From the NCBI GenBank assembly GCA_002724315.1, contig PBOJ01000002.1, positions 1 through 45,725 of the forward strand: a stretch of 45,725 bases of DNA, written 5' to 3'. Source of the DNA: Planctomycetaceae bacterium (GTDB taxonomy: Bacteria > Planctomycetota > Planctomycetia > Planctomycetales > Planctomycetaceae). The first letter of the stretch is position 1; every line of letters starts with the position of its first letter. This document shows positions 11,778 to 21,011 of this stretch, piece after piece. A program made the translations under genes and the position numbers. The notes under the pieces were generated by a model, which worked only from the letters and a program-made list of their open reading frames with translations, was not told where the DNA came from and did no database searches.

Positions 11778-13322
11778 ATGCTCATCGGTTACATCAGTGA
11801 CGAAAACCACTCCGCCCTCTGCGGGGCGGTCGTCGAATTCCGCCGGGGCGACCGCAGTTGGACGCTAACCTCCAGCCCCGCCGGTGCTCTCTACGGAGAC
11901 CTGCCCGAGGGGGATTACGAGGCCATCGCCTGCTGTGCGGGATTCGGCTCCAAGCGAACACGAGTGACCGTCACTGCCGATCACCCCCACCTGTTCCGTC
12001 TGCTCTCCGACGGGTTCCTGGGCTACATGTGGCCCAACTGGTGCCGGTCCGGCGAGATGTCCGAGTACCGTGTCCATTCGGTCGACCAGTTCCGGCTCGA
12101 CCTGTTCCGTTACGGATGGAACAAGGAATTCATCACCAGCTATGGCTGGTGCGACGAGCACGGTCACCGGGCGATGATGCAGATCACTCCCGATGGGGAT
12201 TACACCCGCAGCGGCGTCGGCTGGAACCAGACCGGGTATACCCTCGAGTTCCAGAAACACGGCCTGATCGCACCGGACCGGTCGGGACTCTACTTCCTGC
12301 ACGCCACGACCATGGGTGGCCGCTTCACCAGTTTCCCCTGGATCGTCTCACCCACTGCCCCCTCGGCCGACATCTGTGTCCTGGCCTCCACCATCACCTG
12401 GAACGCGTACAACAAGTTCGGGGGACGCAGCAACTACTTCAGCCAGGATGGCCTGACGGCCGAGCCGGTGGTCAATTCGCGGCAGGACCTGGGCCGCTAC
12501 CTCCGCCCCGACACGTGGCCGTTTGAAGACACCGCGGCCCCGCTGTCCTTTGACCGGCCGGCACCGGCTTGCGTGGTCCCCGAGTCCGACACGATCACGT
12601 CTCCGATCCGGGGCCGGATGGGATCGGCGCTGGCCCCCGGCGAATGGCGACTGCTGGGATGGATGGAGCGAGAGGGGTTCGAGTACGACCTGTACAGCGA
12701 AACCGAACTCCACTTCGACCGGGTGCCGCTCGAGTCGTACCGCGTGCTGGTGCTGAACACCCACCCCGAGTACTGGTCGCCGCAGATGTATCAGCGGGTC
12801 AAGAACTGGGTCCACAACGACGGCGGCCGGTTGATGTACCTGGCCGGATGCGGCCTGTATGCCGAAGTCGAGTTCCCCGACGAAGAGACGATGCTGTGTC
12901 GTCGTGAGGGAGAACACTCGTTGCGGGGAGAAAATGAAGCCCACCTGCTGGGGTTGGCCTATACCCACTCGGGCTTCCAGTCCGGTGCTCCCTACCGTGT
13001 GCTCGATGCCGACGACCCGGTCTTCGCCGGCACCGGCCTGGGTGACGGCGACCTGTTCGGCCACCGCAGCCTCCACGAACGCTGTCCGGGTGGTGCCTCG
13101 GGCCACGAACTCGACAAGATCAGCCCCGACTCGCCGGCCAACATCCGTCACCTGGCCAAGGGCATCAATCCCGACGACTCGGGTGCCGATTTGGTGAGCT
13201 ACGACACCGATTCCGGCGGCCGGGTTTTTTCGGTCGGTTCGCTCTGCTGGACACTCTCGATCACCATCGACGACGGCGTCAGTGCCGTGACCGCCAACGC
13301 ATTGCGGGGCATGCTCGAATGA
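11778..13322 (+). CDS. N,N-dimethylformamidase large-subunit-like protein
   Basis: Protein of 514 residues. The first ~75 residues resemble a carboxypeptidase-regulatory-like beta-sandwich. The remainder matches the C-terminal region of the catalytic large subunit of N,N-dimethylformamidase: ASTITWNAYNKFGGRSNY, then LNTHPEYWS (H329 to S334) and a glutamine-amidotransferase-like tail (NDGGRLMYLAGCG). In the known enzyme two Tyr and one Glu bind iron. The Tyr-rich motifs here could supply the Tyr ligands, but I cannot assign the Glu. No small-subunit gene is adjacent, so dimethylformamide is not assured as substrate; another amide is likely. There is no signal peptide. The stop overlaps the next gene's ATG (ATGA at 13319-13322). 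Confidence 0.75.
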   Translation: MLIGYISDENHSALCGAVVEFRRGDRSWTLTSSPAGALYGDLPEGDYEAIACCAGFGSKRTRVTVTADHPHLFRLLSDGFLGYMWPNWCRSGEMSEYRVHSVDQFRLDLFRYGWNKEFITSYGWCDEHGHRAMMQITPDGDYTRSGVGWNQTGYTLEFQKHGLIAPDRSGLYFLHATTMGGRFTSFPWIVSPTAPSADICVLASTITWNAYNKFGGRSNYFSQDGLTAEPVVNSRQDLGRYLRPDTWPFEDTAAPLSFDRPAPACVVPESDTITSPIRGRMGSALAPGEWRLLGWMEREGFEYDLYSETELHFDRVPLESYRVLVLNTHPEYWSPQMYQRVKNWVHNDGGRLMYLAGCGLYAEVEFPDEETMLCRREGEHSLRGENEAHLLGLAYTHSGFQSGAPYRVLDADDPVFAGTGLGDGDLFGHRSLHERCPGGASGHELDKISPDSPANIRHLAKGINPDDSGADLVSYDTDSGGRVFSVGSLCWTLSITIDDGVSAVTANALRGMLE

Positions 13323-14737
13323 GCACCTCGAGTCCCTCTTCATCCGACGAACGGGATGCCCCTCGGCTACGGGTCCCGTTGTATCTGCGAATCGTCGTGC
13401 TGGTGATGGTGGCACTGGCCTCCAGCAGTGCCTACCTGACTCGCCATTGCCTGGCGGTGGCCAACACGACGATCCAGACGGAACTGAACCTCAACAGTGA
13501 ACAGATGGGGTACGTTTTCAGCCTGTTCGCCCTGGGCTACATGATCTTCCAGATCCCCGGCGGAGCGGTCGGCCTGCGAATCGGCACTCGCAATGCCCTG
13601 CCGTTGTTCAGCGCGTTGTGGTCGGCGATGACCGTCTGGACATCCTTTGTCTTTTCGCTCGCCCCCCTGCTGCTCAGCCGGCTCGCCTTCGGACTGGCTC
13701 AGGCCGGACTGGTTCCCAACACCGCTCAAATCATCAAGGACTGGTTCCCATCCCGCCTGCACGGGTCGGTCTCGGCGATGATCGGAGTGGCGATGTCGCT
13801 GGGCGGAGCAGCCACGTTCTGGCTGACCGGCGAACTGATGGAGAAGATGCACTGGCGATCAGTCTTTCAGGTCTACTCTCTGGTCGGAGTCGTCTGGGCT
13901 GTCGCTTTCTGGTTCGTCTTCCGCACCCGCCCCGAGCAACACCCGCTGGTGCACTGCGAACTCGGCCCGGCTCCCGCACTGCCCGACCCGAACCTCGACG
14001 AACCAGCGTCGGAGGAACTGGCGATCACCGCCGAAAACCTGGAATCGTCGCCCCCCGCCCTGCCCGGATTCGACGAGGACGAGTCGCACCCGGCTCCAAG
14101 CCTATGGAAATTGATTGCCCACGCGTCCATCTTCTGGATGTGTGTCCAGGCGCCCTTCCGCGCCGCCGGGTACAACCTGTTTGTGACGTATTTCCCCGAG
14201 TTCCTGGAGCGGGGGCATGGGCTGAGTGTCAGCGAGGCGGCCCAAATGGCCACATGGCCGTTCATCGGTGTGATCGTCGGCGGGCTGGTGGGTGGTGTGG
14301 CAATCGACACCCTCCAGAAACTCACCGGCAACAGGACCATCAGCCGCAGCGGATTCGCCGCTGTTTCCCTGGTGCTGACCACCGTACTGACGGTCCTGGC
14401 GGCCTACGCCTCGACACCCGGCCAGGTGGTTCTACTGATCACCCTCGGATCAGCGTTCTCGGGAATGGCCAGCCCTGCGGTCTGGGCCGGACTGATCGAC
14501 CTGGGCGGCAAACACGCTGCGGTCGTCTCGGGAGCCTCGAACATGATCGGCTGTCTGGCCGGCGTCGCCTTCACTCCAATGGTGGGCATGTTGGTCGACC
14601 GGATCAAAGCCAACGGAACTGGCTGGGACGTCCTGATCCTGGTCCACGCCGGGTTCTACGCCTGTGCTGCGTTGGCCTTCATGTTCGTGAGAATTGGCGA
14701 CCGACCGGTGACCGACCTCCCAGGGAACTCCGACTGA
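13319..14737 (+). CDS. MFS transporter, anion:cation symporter type
   Basis: Major facilitator protein of 472 residues with about 12 membrane segments. The first halves of the bundle read SSAYLTRHCLAVANTTIQTELNLNSEQMGYVFSLFALGYM, a start typical of the hexuronate/galactonate (ACS) group. A hydrophilic central loop rich in Asp, Glu and Pro (about residues 200-255) separates the two six-helix halves. It probably imports an organic acid. It overlaps the dimethylformamidase-like gene (ATGA) and, by one base at 14737, the racemase-like gene (TGATG), so the three are very likely one transcript and one catabolic pathway. Confidence 0.85.
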   Translation: MSTSSPSSSDERDAPRLRVPLYLRIVVLVMVALASSSAYLTRHCLAVANTTIQTELNLNSEQMGYVFSLFALGYMIFQIPGGAVGLRIGTRNALPLFSALWSAMTVWTSFVFSLAPLLLSRLAFGLAQAGLVPNTAQIIKDWFPSRLHGSVSAMIGVAMSLGGAATFWLTGELMEKMHWRSVFQVYSLVGVVWAVAFWFVFRTRPEQHPLVHCELGPAPALPDPNLDEPASEELAITAENLESSPPALPGFDEDESHPAPSLWKLIAHASIFWMCVQAPFRAAGYNLFVTYFPEFLERGHGLSVSEAAQMATWPFIGVIVGGLVGGVAIDTLQKLTGNRTISRSGFAAVSLVLTTVLTVLAAYASTPGQVVLLITLGSAFSGMASPAVWAGLIDLGGKHAAVVSGASNMIGCLAGVAFTPMVGMLVDRIKANGTGWDVLILVHAGFYACAALAFMFVRIGDRPVTDLPGNSD

Positions 14738-15882
14738 TGAAGATCACCAGTGTCACCGCGACACCGATTCACGTGCCGTTGATCCCCGAATTGACCACCA
14801 AGACGGCTCACGGCGAACACATCACCTCGCCTTACGTGATCGTGGAGATCGAGACCGACACCGGCCTGGTCGGTTTCGGCGAAGCCACCGTGGCTCCTCG
14901 CTGGAGTGGCGAAACCCGCACCGGCTGCCTGGCCGCGATCGACGAGTTGATCGGCCCGTCGATCCTCGGCATGGATCCGCGTCAGACCGAAGCCGTCTGG
15001 CAGCAGATCGACGGTGTGATCCGTTTCAATCCCTTCACCAAGGCGGCCGTCGAGATGGCCGTCTGGGACCTGGCCGGCAAGGCCGAAAATGCCCCGGTCT
15101 ACGAACTGCTGGGGGGCAAGGTTCGCGAATCGGCCCCGATCAAGATGGTCGTGGGAGCTTTTCCGGTCGAGAAGGCCGTCAGCCTGGCGGGCCGGTTCCT
15201 GGACTGGGGCGTCAACACGCTGAAGGTCAAGGTGGGCCTGGAGGCCGACACCGACCTGGCCCGCTTCCGGGCCGTCCGTGAATTGGCCGGCCCCGACGTA
15301 CCGATCGGTTTCGACGCCAACTGCGGGTGGGACATCGACACGGCCGTGCAAATGATCGAAGCCCTTGACGAATTCGACGTCCTTTTCGCTGAACAGCCGA
15401 TCCCCGCCGGAGACCCGCAGGCCCTGGCGTCGCTAAGAGAAAAGACCGACATCCCGATCATGGCCGACGAGAGCTGTTTCACCGTCGCCGACGCCGTGCA
15501 ACTGGTCCGCCACCAGGCAGCCGACATCCTGGCCGTTTACCCCGGCAAGCACGGTGGCCTGACCGAGATGCGGCGGATCACCCGGGTGGCCCGAGAGGCG
15601 GGGATCGTCTGCGCGATGGGCAGCAACCTGGAACTGGGAATCGCCACCGCCGCGATGCTGCACCTGGCGATGGCCGACGAGACGATCGACAGCGAAAGAT
15701 ACCCGGCCGACCTGATCGGCCCGCTGTATCACCAGGCCGACCTGATCACCGAGCCGCTGCCACTGGGCCCCGAGGTGGCCACCGTTCCGGATGGGCCGGG
15801 ACTGGGCGTCGAACTCGATCGCGAGCAACTGGCCCGGTACCGGGAAGAGGCCCCACCGGGCATCGATGCCATGCCGGGCTGA
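14737..15882 (+). CDS. Mandelate racemase/muconate lactonizing enzyme family protein (enolase superfamily)
   Basis: Cytoplasmic enzyme of 381 residues that would abstract a proton alpha to a carboxylate. It has the capping domain at the N-terminus and a barrel with the muconate-cycloisomerase type residues: K163-V-K165, metal ligands D193 (in FDANCGW), E219 (FAEQP) and D244 (ADES), and K271 after a YPGK turn. This pattern fits cycloisomerases, dipeptide epimerases and related enzymes; the substrate cannot be told. The reading frame stays open far upstream through the transporter gene, but the ATG at 14737 begins with the family-typical MKITSVTATPIHVPL and couples to the transporter stop. Confidence 0.85.
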   Translation: MKITSVTATPIHVPLIPELTTKTAHGEHITSPYVIVEIETDTGLVGFGEATVAPRWSGETRTGCLAAIDELIGPSILGMDPRQTEAVWQQIDGVIRFNPFTKAAVEMAVWDLAGKAENAPVYELLGGKVRESAPIKMVVGAFPVEKAVSLAGRFLDWGVNTLKVKVGLEADTDLARFRAVRELAGPDVPIGFDANCGWDIDTAVQMIEALDEFDVLFAEQPIPAGDPQALASLREKTDIPIMADESCFTVADAVQLVRHQAADILAVYPGKHGGLTEMRRITRVAREAGIVCAMGSNLELGIATAAMLHLAMADETIDSERYPADLIGPLYHQADLITEPLPLGPEVATVPDGPGLGVELDREQLARYREEAPPGIDAMPG

Positions 15883-15891
15883 CCCCGCGGG

Positions 15892-16719
15892 TCACGCCAC
15901 CTCAGCGTCTGCCGCAGCAGCCTGTTGCCGGGCACTCCGGCGCTGCCGGGTCCTCATGTTGAGCACTTCGACAAACAGGGCAAATGCCATCGCGAAGTAG
16001 ATGTAGCCCTTCTTGATGTGCATGCCCATCGCCTCGGCGGTCAGCATCACGCCAATCAGGATCAGGAAGCTCAGGGCCAGCATCTTCACCGAAGGGTGCG
16101 CCTCGATGAACCCACTGATCGCATCGGCACAAAACAGCATCACCCCCACGGCGATGATGATCGCCGCCACCATCACCTCGATCTCCTTGGCCATGCCAAC
16201 CGCGGTGATCACCGAGTCCAGAGAAAAGACGATGTCCAGCAGCGCGACCTGGGCCATCACGCTGGCAAAACTCACCGTTTTGGGCGTGTCTTGCTCAACC
16301 GACTCGCCGTCGATCGCGTCGTGAACCTCGTGGACGCTCTTTCCGATCAGGAACAGGCCACCGGCAAACAGGATCAGGTCCTTGAGGCTGATTTCGTTGA
16401 CGGTGGCACTGAGAATCTCGGGGCCATCGGGGGATTTCGGATCGGCCACCATTAGCCAACTCTCCGGAATGCCCAGGTCGGTCAGCGAGAACAGCCCACT
16501 GGCAAACACGCCGTCATCGTTGACCATCCAGTACAGCAGTCCCAGCAGCATGATCCGGGTGACCAACGCGGCAACCAACCCCAGGCGACGCCCCAGCTTC
16601 TGCTGATCCTCCGGCAACCTGCTGCAGAGAATCGCTATGAAGACGACGTTGTCGATCCCCAGCACAATTTCCATGGCGGTCAACGTCAGCAGCGCAATGG
16701 TGGCCTGAACCGGATCCAT
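15892..16719 (-). CDS. TerC family integral membrane protein
   Basis: Membrane protein of 275 residues with about seven hydrophobic helices. It has the TerC hallmark acidic motifs MEIVLGIDNVVFIAIL near the N-terminus and LLDIVFSLDSVITAVGM in the middle, which line the predicted metal path. TerC relatives take part in manganese or calcium efflux, tellurite resistance, or loading of exported metalloenzymes. The ATG at 16719 starts directly with MDPVQATIALLTLTAMEI; the longer open frame to 16845 adds hydrophilic residues unlike the family. It converges with the racemase-like gene (9 bp gap) and diverges from the aminotransferase operon. Confidence 0.88.
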   Translation of the reverse strand: MDPVQATIALLTLTAMEIVLGIDNVVFIAILCSRLPEDQQKLGRRLGLVAALVTRIMLLGLLYWMVNDDGVFASGLFSLTDLGIPESWLMVADPKSPDGPEILSATVNEISLKDLILFAGGLFLIGKSVHEVHDAIDGESVEQDTPKTVSFASVMAQVALLDIVFSLDSVITAVGMAKEIEVMVAAIIIAVGVMLFCADAISGFIEAHPSVKMLALSFLILIGVMLTAEAMGMHIKKGYIYFAMAFALFVEVLNMRTRQRRSARQQAAAADAEVA

Positions 16720-16753
16720 GAATCTCTCGCTAAAACATGTCACGGCGGGCGAT

Positions 16754-16782
16754 TTGTTCCCCGCCGATTGAACCGATACGAT
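16754..16782 (+). promoter_or_regulatory. Candidate promoter of the aminotransferase operon
   Basis: TTGTTC (16754-16759) and TACGAT (16777-16782) are spaced 17 bases apart, giving a start near 16789 and a leader of about 60 bases before 16848. An inverted repeat, GGCGGG-N10-CCCGCC (16744-16765), covers the -35 region and could be an operator or a hairpin. Confidence 0.35.
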
Positions 16783-16847
16783 AGCGTGACGTCCGGTCCG
16801 GCGACCACCTTGAGACAGTCGGTGCCACAACCCTCTCCCGGCCATTC

Positions 16848-17819
16848 ATGCAACACGCACTCGCCTATCTCAACGGAGAACTGGTCCCCGGGGATCAGGC
16901 CGTTTTGCCGGTATCCGACGCAGGCATTGTCCAGGGTGCGACGGTGTCAGAGACGATGCGGACCTTCGGACACCAGTTGTTTCGACTCGATGAGCACCTG
17001 GAGCGGTTCACCGATTCCCTGGCCATGGTCGGATTTGAACTCGACCTCGATTTCGCCGGTCTCTCGGGTGTCTGCCAGGACCTGGTCTCTCACAACAGCA
17101 TCGCCATCGACACCGAAAACGACCTGGGGCTGGTGCTGTTTGCCACCGCCGGCCCCTATGCCACCTACTCGGGCAATGTGGCCGGTGCCACCGAAACCGT
17201 CCCGACGGTCTGCGCGCACACCTTCCCCCTGCCCTTTGAACTGTGGGACCAGGTGCAGACCGAGGGCCTGCACCTGGTCACACCCTCGGTCCGCCAGTTG
17301 CCCGGCACGTGCATCGACCCCTCGATCAAGCACCGCAGCCGCCTGCACTACTACCTGGCCGACCGTGAGGCAAAACGCATCGACTCCGGAGCACGCGCCG
17401 TCCTGCTGGACGACCAGGGACGACTGACCGAAACCACCGCCGCCAGCCTGCTGCTGGTCCGAGACAACCGGATCCTGTCTCCTCCGTCGACCAGCGTGCT
17501 GCCAAGCATCAGCGTGGCGGTGATCGCCGAACTGGCCGGACAACTCGACCTCGAATTCATCGAACAGGACCTGCGTCCCGACGACGTGGTGCAGGCCGAC
17601 GAAGCGCTGGTGGCCAGCACGCCGTACTGCCTGGCACCGGTGACCCGATTCAACGACCGACCGGTCGGAAGCGGTCGGCCCGGACCGATCAGCGATCGGT
17701 TGCTGGGGGCATGGGACCAGTTGGTCGGCCTGGATATTCGCAAACAGATCCGCGAGGGAGCCGAGTCGCGCCGTGGCGCACTGGTTCCACTCGGAGAACC
17801 TGGAGAACAGCAAGCATGA
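16848..17819 (+). CDS. Class IV aminotransferase (branched-chain / aminodeoxychorismate lyase-like)
   Basis: PLP enzyme of 323 residues of the D-amino-acid/branched-chain aminotransferase fold. It opens with the typical YLNGELVPGDQAVLPVSDAGIVQG and the substrate loop FRLDEHLERF. The PLP lysine is K161 in DPSIKHRSRLHYY, and E195 in LTETTAASLLLV is the ring-nitrogen partner. It may be a branched-chain or D-amino-acid aminotransferase, or a 4-amino-4-deoxychorismate lyase. Its place ahead of a class III aminotransferase suggests an amino-acid catabolic role. The stop overlaps the next ATG (ATGA at 17816-17819), so translation is coupled. Confidence 0.8.
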   Translation: MQHALAYLNGELVPGDQAVLPVSDAGIVQGATVSETMRTFGHQLFRLDEHLERFTDSLAMVGFELDLDFAGLSGVCQDLVSHNSIAIDTENDLGLVLFATAGPYATYSGNVAGATETVPTVCAHTFPLPFELWDQVQTEGLHLVTPSVRQLPGTCIDPSIKHRSRLHYYLADREAKRIDSGARAVLLDDQGRLTETTAASLLLVRDNRILSPPSTSVLPSISVAVIAELAGQLDLEFIEQDLRPDDVVQADEALVASTPYCLAPVTRFNDRPVGSGRPGPISDRLLGAWDQLVGLDIRKQIREGAESRRGALVPLGEPGEQQA

Positions 17820-19189
17820 CAACCACTCCGACCACCGAATTCATCTCCGATGCCCAGACCACCGAGGAAAAATTCCTCCGCCAGATCATGGTGCGGTCGC
17901 AGATGAAGTCCTTCGCCGCAGACCCGCTGATCATGTCTCGTGCCGACGGGGTCCATTACTGGGATGTCAACGGCAAGCAGTACCTCGACGGACTCTCGGG
18001 CATCTACGTCGTCAGTGTCGGCCACAACAACCGGCGGGTGATCGAGGCGATCAAGCAGCAGTTCGACACCATGACCTTTTCGCCGGTCATGCACGGCACC
18101 AACCCGCTGGCGGTGCAACTGGCCAACAAGCTGGTCGAGGTGGCTCCCGACGACATGGGAGCGGCCAAGTTCTTCTCCGGCGGTTCGGAGACCACCGAGG
18201 CGGCCATCAAGATGGCCCGACAGTACCACCGCCTGAAGGGCAACGCCTCGAAGTTCAAGATCATCGGCCGTTACCACTCGTGGCACGGCTCGACGATGGG
18301 CTCGCTCTCGGCCGGTGGCCTGAAATCCCGCCGCGCGGTCAACGAACCGCTGGCCACCGGCTTCCTGCACGTCTTCCCACCCACCTGTTACCGCTGTCCG
18401 TTCGACAAGCAGTACCCGGACTGCGGTCTCACTTGTGCGTCGCTGGTCAACGACGTCATCGATCTCGAGGACCCCGAGACCGTCGCCGCGGTGATTGTCG
18501 AACCGATCGGCCACACCGGCGGGATCATCGATCCCCCCGAGGAGTACCTGCCGCTGCTGCGGGAGTACTGTGACCGCCACGACGTGCTGTTGATCTTCGA
18601 CGAGATCATCACCGGAGTCGGCCGTACCGGACAGATGTTTGCCGCCCAGACGTTCGGCGTCACTCCCGACCTGCTGTGCCTCGGCAAGGGCCTCTCCGGC
18701 GGATACGCACCGATCGCGGCCCTGCTGTGCCGGAAGCACATCGCCGAGACCTTCTGGGGCGATCCCGAATCGAACCCCGGGTTCGTCGAGGGACACACGT
18801 TCGAAGGCAACCCGATCTCCTCGGCCGCCGGACTGGCCACGCTCTCGGAAATTCTCGAACGCGATCTCTGCGCCAATGTCCGCACCCAGGGAGAACGTCT
18901 CAGGGCCGGGTTCGAGTCACTCAAGAAGCACGGGATCATTGGCGACATCCGCGGCAAAGGGCTGATGCAGTGCATCGAGCTGGTCAAGGACCCGGAAACC
19001 AAGGAGCAATTTGATCCACCGATCGGCCAGGCCATCGGCAAACGCGCCCTGGAGAACGGGCTGATCAGCCGCTTCGATCCTCACTGGATCGCACTGGGAC
19101 CACCCCTGACGGTGACCGGCGAACAGATCGACGAGATGGTGGCGATCCTGGATCAGAGCATCACCGACGTGCTGAACGGATCGAACTGA
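17816..19189 (+). CDS. Class III aminotransferase (omega-transaminase type)
   Basis: PLP-dependent transaminase of 457 residues. It has SGGSETTEAAIKMARQYH around residues 121-138, YHSWHGSTMG around 153-162, the cofactor Asp in LIFDEIITGVGRTG near 262, and the PLP lysine K291 in CLGKGLSGGYAPI. A cysteine-rich patch, CYRCPFDKQYPDCGLTC (C191, C194, C203, C208 or nearby), may bind a metal; I have seen similar insertions in some class III enzymes. Likely donors are beta-alanine, taurine, 4-aminobutyrate or a diamine. The ATG at 17816 has GGAG at 17802-17805. It is followed one base after its stop by the oxidoreductase gene. Confidence 0.85.
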   Translation: MTTTPTTEFISDAQTTEEKFLRQIMVRSQMKSFAADPLIMSRADGVHYWDVNGKQYLDGLSGIYVVSVGHNNRRVIEAIKQQFDTMTFSPVMHGTNPLAVQLANKLVEVAPDDMGAAKFFSGGSETTEAAIKMARQYHRLKGNASKFKIIGRYHSWHGSTMGSLSAGGLKSRRAVNEPLATGFLHVFPPTCYRCPFDKQYPDCGLTCASLVNDVIDLEDPETVAAVIVEPIGHTGGIIDPPEEYLPLLREYCDRHDVLLIFDEIITGVGRTGQMFAAQTFGVTPDLLCLGKGLSGGYAPIAALLCRKHIAETFWGDPESNPGFVEGHTFEGNPISSAAGLATLSEILERDLCANVRTQGERLRAGFESLKKHGIIGDIRGKGLMQCIELVKDPETKEQFDPPIGQAIGKRALENGLISRFDPHWIALGPPLTVTGEQIDEMVAILDQSITDVLNGSN

Positions 19190-19190
19190 C

Positions 19191-20195
19191 GTGGACACCA
19201 ACGACACCAAGCACGTGCTGGTCATCGGTACCGGCTCGATCGGCGAACGACACACGCGTTGCTTCCTGGCCACGGAACGATGTGACGTGTCGGTGTGCGA
19301 AATCAACGACGAGCTCCGTGCGGACATGGCCGACCGGTACCGTTTGTCCGGAACCTTCTCGGACCTCGACACGGCGCTACAACGGCCGCCCGACGTCGCG
19401 GTCATCTGCACGCCGGCCCATCTGCACGTCGCGATGGCCGTGAAACTCCTGGAAGCCGGCGTCGCCGTGCTGTGTGAGAAACCGCTCTCCACATCCCTGG
19501 AGAACACTGACCGGCTGGGGACACTGATATCGGCCGAAGGCGCGAAATTCTCGATGGCCTACGTCCTGCGGGCCCATCCCCTGTTTGCCGCCGTACGCCA
19601 GCAGGTTCTCTCGGGTGACTACGGCCGCCCCCTGGAAATCATCGCCGTCTCGGGGCAACACTTTCCTCACTACCGACCCGCCTACCGGGAAATCTACTAC
19701 ACCGACCGGGAGACCGGAGGCGGAGTGATCCAGGACGGGCTGACGCACGTGGTGAATTTCGTCGAATGGGTGGTGGGACCGATGACGCGCGTCGCTGCTG
19801 ACTGCGACCACCTGGCGCTTCCCGGAGTCGACATCGAGGACTCGGTCCATGTCGTCGCTCGTCACGGCGACGTGATGGTCAATTACTCGATGAACCAGCA
19901 CCAGGCCCCCAACGACGGCGTGATGATGCTGATCTGCGAACGGGGCACCTTCCGGGTCGAAGCGAATCAGATGAGGTGGCAGGTGGTCACCGAGCCGGAA
20001 ACTCCCTGGACGGTCCACCAACTCGACCCGATCGAACGCGACGACACCTTCGTTCTCCAGGCCCACCGCTTCCTGGACTACGTGGCCGACCAGGAGGCCG
20101 AACCGTTGTGCCGGTTCGAAGAAGGCCTACAGACGCTCAGGGGAAACCTGGCGATCATGCGAGCGGCCGATACGCAGACCTGGGTCGAGGTCTAA
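19191..20195 (+). CDS. Gfo/Idh/MocA family NAD(P)-dependent oxidoreductase
   Basis: Oxidoreductase of 334 residues, GTG start. The N-terminal Rossmann domain has GTGSIGERH from residue 13. The family catalytic-site motif CEKPLS has the E-K-P at 96-98. The C-terminal alpha/beta domain carries GGGVIQDGLTHVVNFVEW, which places the Asp/His pair typical of the family. It oxidises or reduces an alcohol or imine carbon on a sugar or amino-acid derivative. It starts one base after the aminotransferase stop, so it belongs to the same three-gene operon and may act on the keto product. It is convergent with the PhyH gene (21 bp). Confidence 0.85.
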   Translation: MDTNDTKHVLVIGTGSIGERHTRCFLATERCDVSVCEINDELRADMADRYRLSGTFSDLDTALQRPPDVAVICTPAHLHVAMAVKLLEAGVAVLCEKPLSTSLENTDRLGTLISAEGAKFSMAYVLRAHPLFAAVRQQVLSGDYGRPLEIIAVSGQHFPHYRPAYREIYYTDRETGGGVIQDGLTHVVNFVEWVVGPMTRVAADCDHLALPGVDIEDSVHVVARHGDVMVNYSMNQHQAPNDGVMMLICERGTFRVEANQMRWQVVTEPETPWTVHQLDPIERDDTFVLQAHRFLDYVADQEAEPLCRFEEGLQTLRGNLAIMRAADTQTWVEV

Positions 20196-20216
20196 GCAGC
20201 ACCTGGTCAAGTCGGC

Positions 20217-21011
20217 TCAGCCGTCGGCTTCCAACCCCATCCCCTCGTGCTGCTGCACGACCTGCTGCATGTACTGCTGGTGAGCCTCGGTGTTTCGCTC
20301 GGCTGACCCCGCGTAGTAAACCAGTGCAAAGGCACGGCGGTGGCGATCGGTCGTCCGGTTCGGATCGGCCCGATGAATCAGTTCGCCGTGGTGCACGGCC
20401 AGGTCGCCCGGCTCGAGAAAGACTTCCACCTCCCGGGACTCGTCTTCCTTGTTCCAGTCCGAGATACCCTGCGAGAAACCCAGCACCTGGGTTCGCGCGT
20501 GGGGCCTCAGTCCCTCCCGATGCGTCCCGGTGCAGTATCTCAGGCATCCGTTCTCCGCATCCACCGGATCCATTGCCAACCACATCGTCAGCGGCGGCGG
20601 ATCGAGATTGATGTAGAAATTGTCCTGGTGCGGCGGCGTGGGATGATCGGTCCCGGGCGGCTTGTTGAACCACTCGGGTTTCTGTGCCCGCACCGGTTCG
20701 CCCATCAACGCCTCGGCCAGGCTCACGAACGGTTCCCGTGTCCCGTATTCCACGAAGAACGGGTCGACCATGTGCTGCATCTGCTTGAGCGTCTCGGGCG
20801 ACTTCCGGTCCTGGAAGAAGGCGTCCGAGTCGGGCAACGTGGGAACGACCTCGGCGACATACCGGTCGAGTTCTCCGGCCAGTTCGTCGAAACCCTCTCC
20901 GGTGAAGAAGTCACGGACGACGACAAAACCGTCTCGGAGGTAATCCTCGCGGTACTGGGTGAACTCCTCGACTCCCGTCGCGGTGGCGACCGGTGTTGCA
21001 TCGTCAATCAT
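20217..21011 (-). CDS. Phytanoyl-CoA dioxygenase (PhyH) family Fe(II)/2-oxoglutarate hydroxylase
   Basis: Cytoplasmic enzyme of 264 residues predicted to hydroxylate an unactivated carbon, using iron, oxygen and 2-oxoglutarate. The jelly-roll metal triad is visible as H128-x-D130 in TPPHQDNF and H213 in ELIHRAD; R225 or R226 in DRHRRAFALVYY is placed to bind 2-oxoglutarate. It lacks the long conserved signature of ectoine hydroxylase, so the substrate is unknown. It is last in a three-gene operon and its ATG overlaps the aminotransferase stop (21008-21011), which links hydroxylation to transamination. Confidence 0.85.
   Translation of the reverse strand: MIDDATPVATATGVEEFTQYREDYLRDGFVVVRDFFTGEGFDELAGELDRYVAEVVPTLPDSDAFFQDRKSPETLKQMQHMVDPFFVEYGTREPFVSLAEALMGEPVRAQKPEWFNKPPGTDHPTPPHQDNFYINLDPPPLTMWLAMDPVDAENGCLRYCTGTHREGLRPHARTQVLGFSQGISDWNKEDESREVEVFLEPGDLAVHHGELIHRADPNRTTDRHRRAFALVYYAGSAERNTEAHQQYMQQVVQQHEGMGLEADG

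Noticed and set aside
13618..14736. Long in-frame open stretch upstream of the racemase-like gene
   Set aside because: It lies over the transporter gene in a different frame; the family-typical start is the ATG at 14737, coupled to the transporter stop.
16720..16847. Manganese riboswitch (yybP-ykoY type) ahead of terC
   Set aside because: The 128-bp gap has no conserved riboswitch core that I can see, and a terminator-like stem is missing.
17351..18796. 481-codon minus-strand open frame
   Set aside because: It is antisense to the two aminotransferase genes, which have complete motifs on the plus strand.
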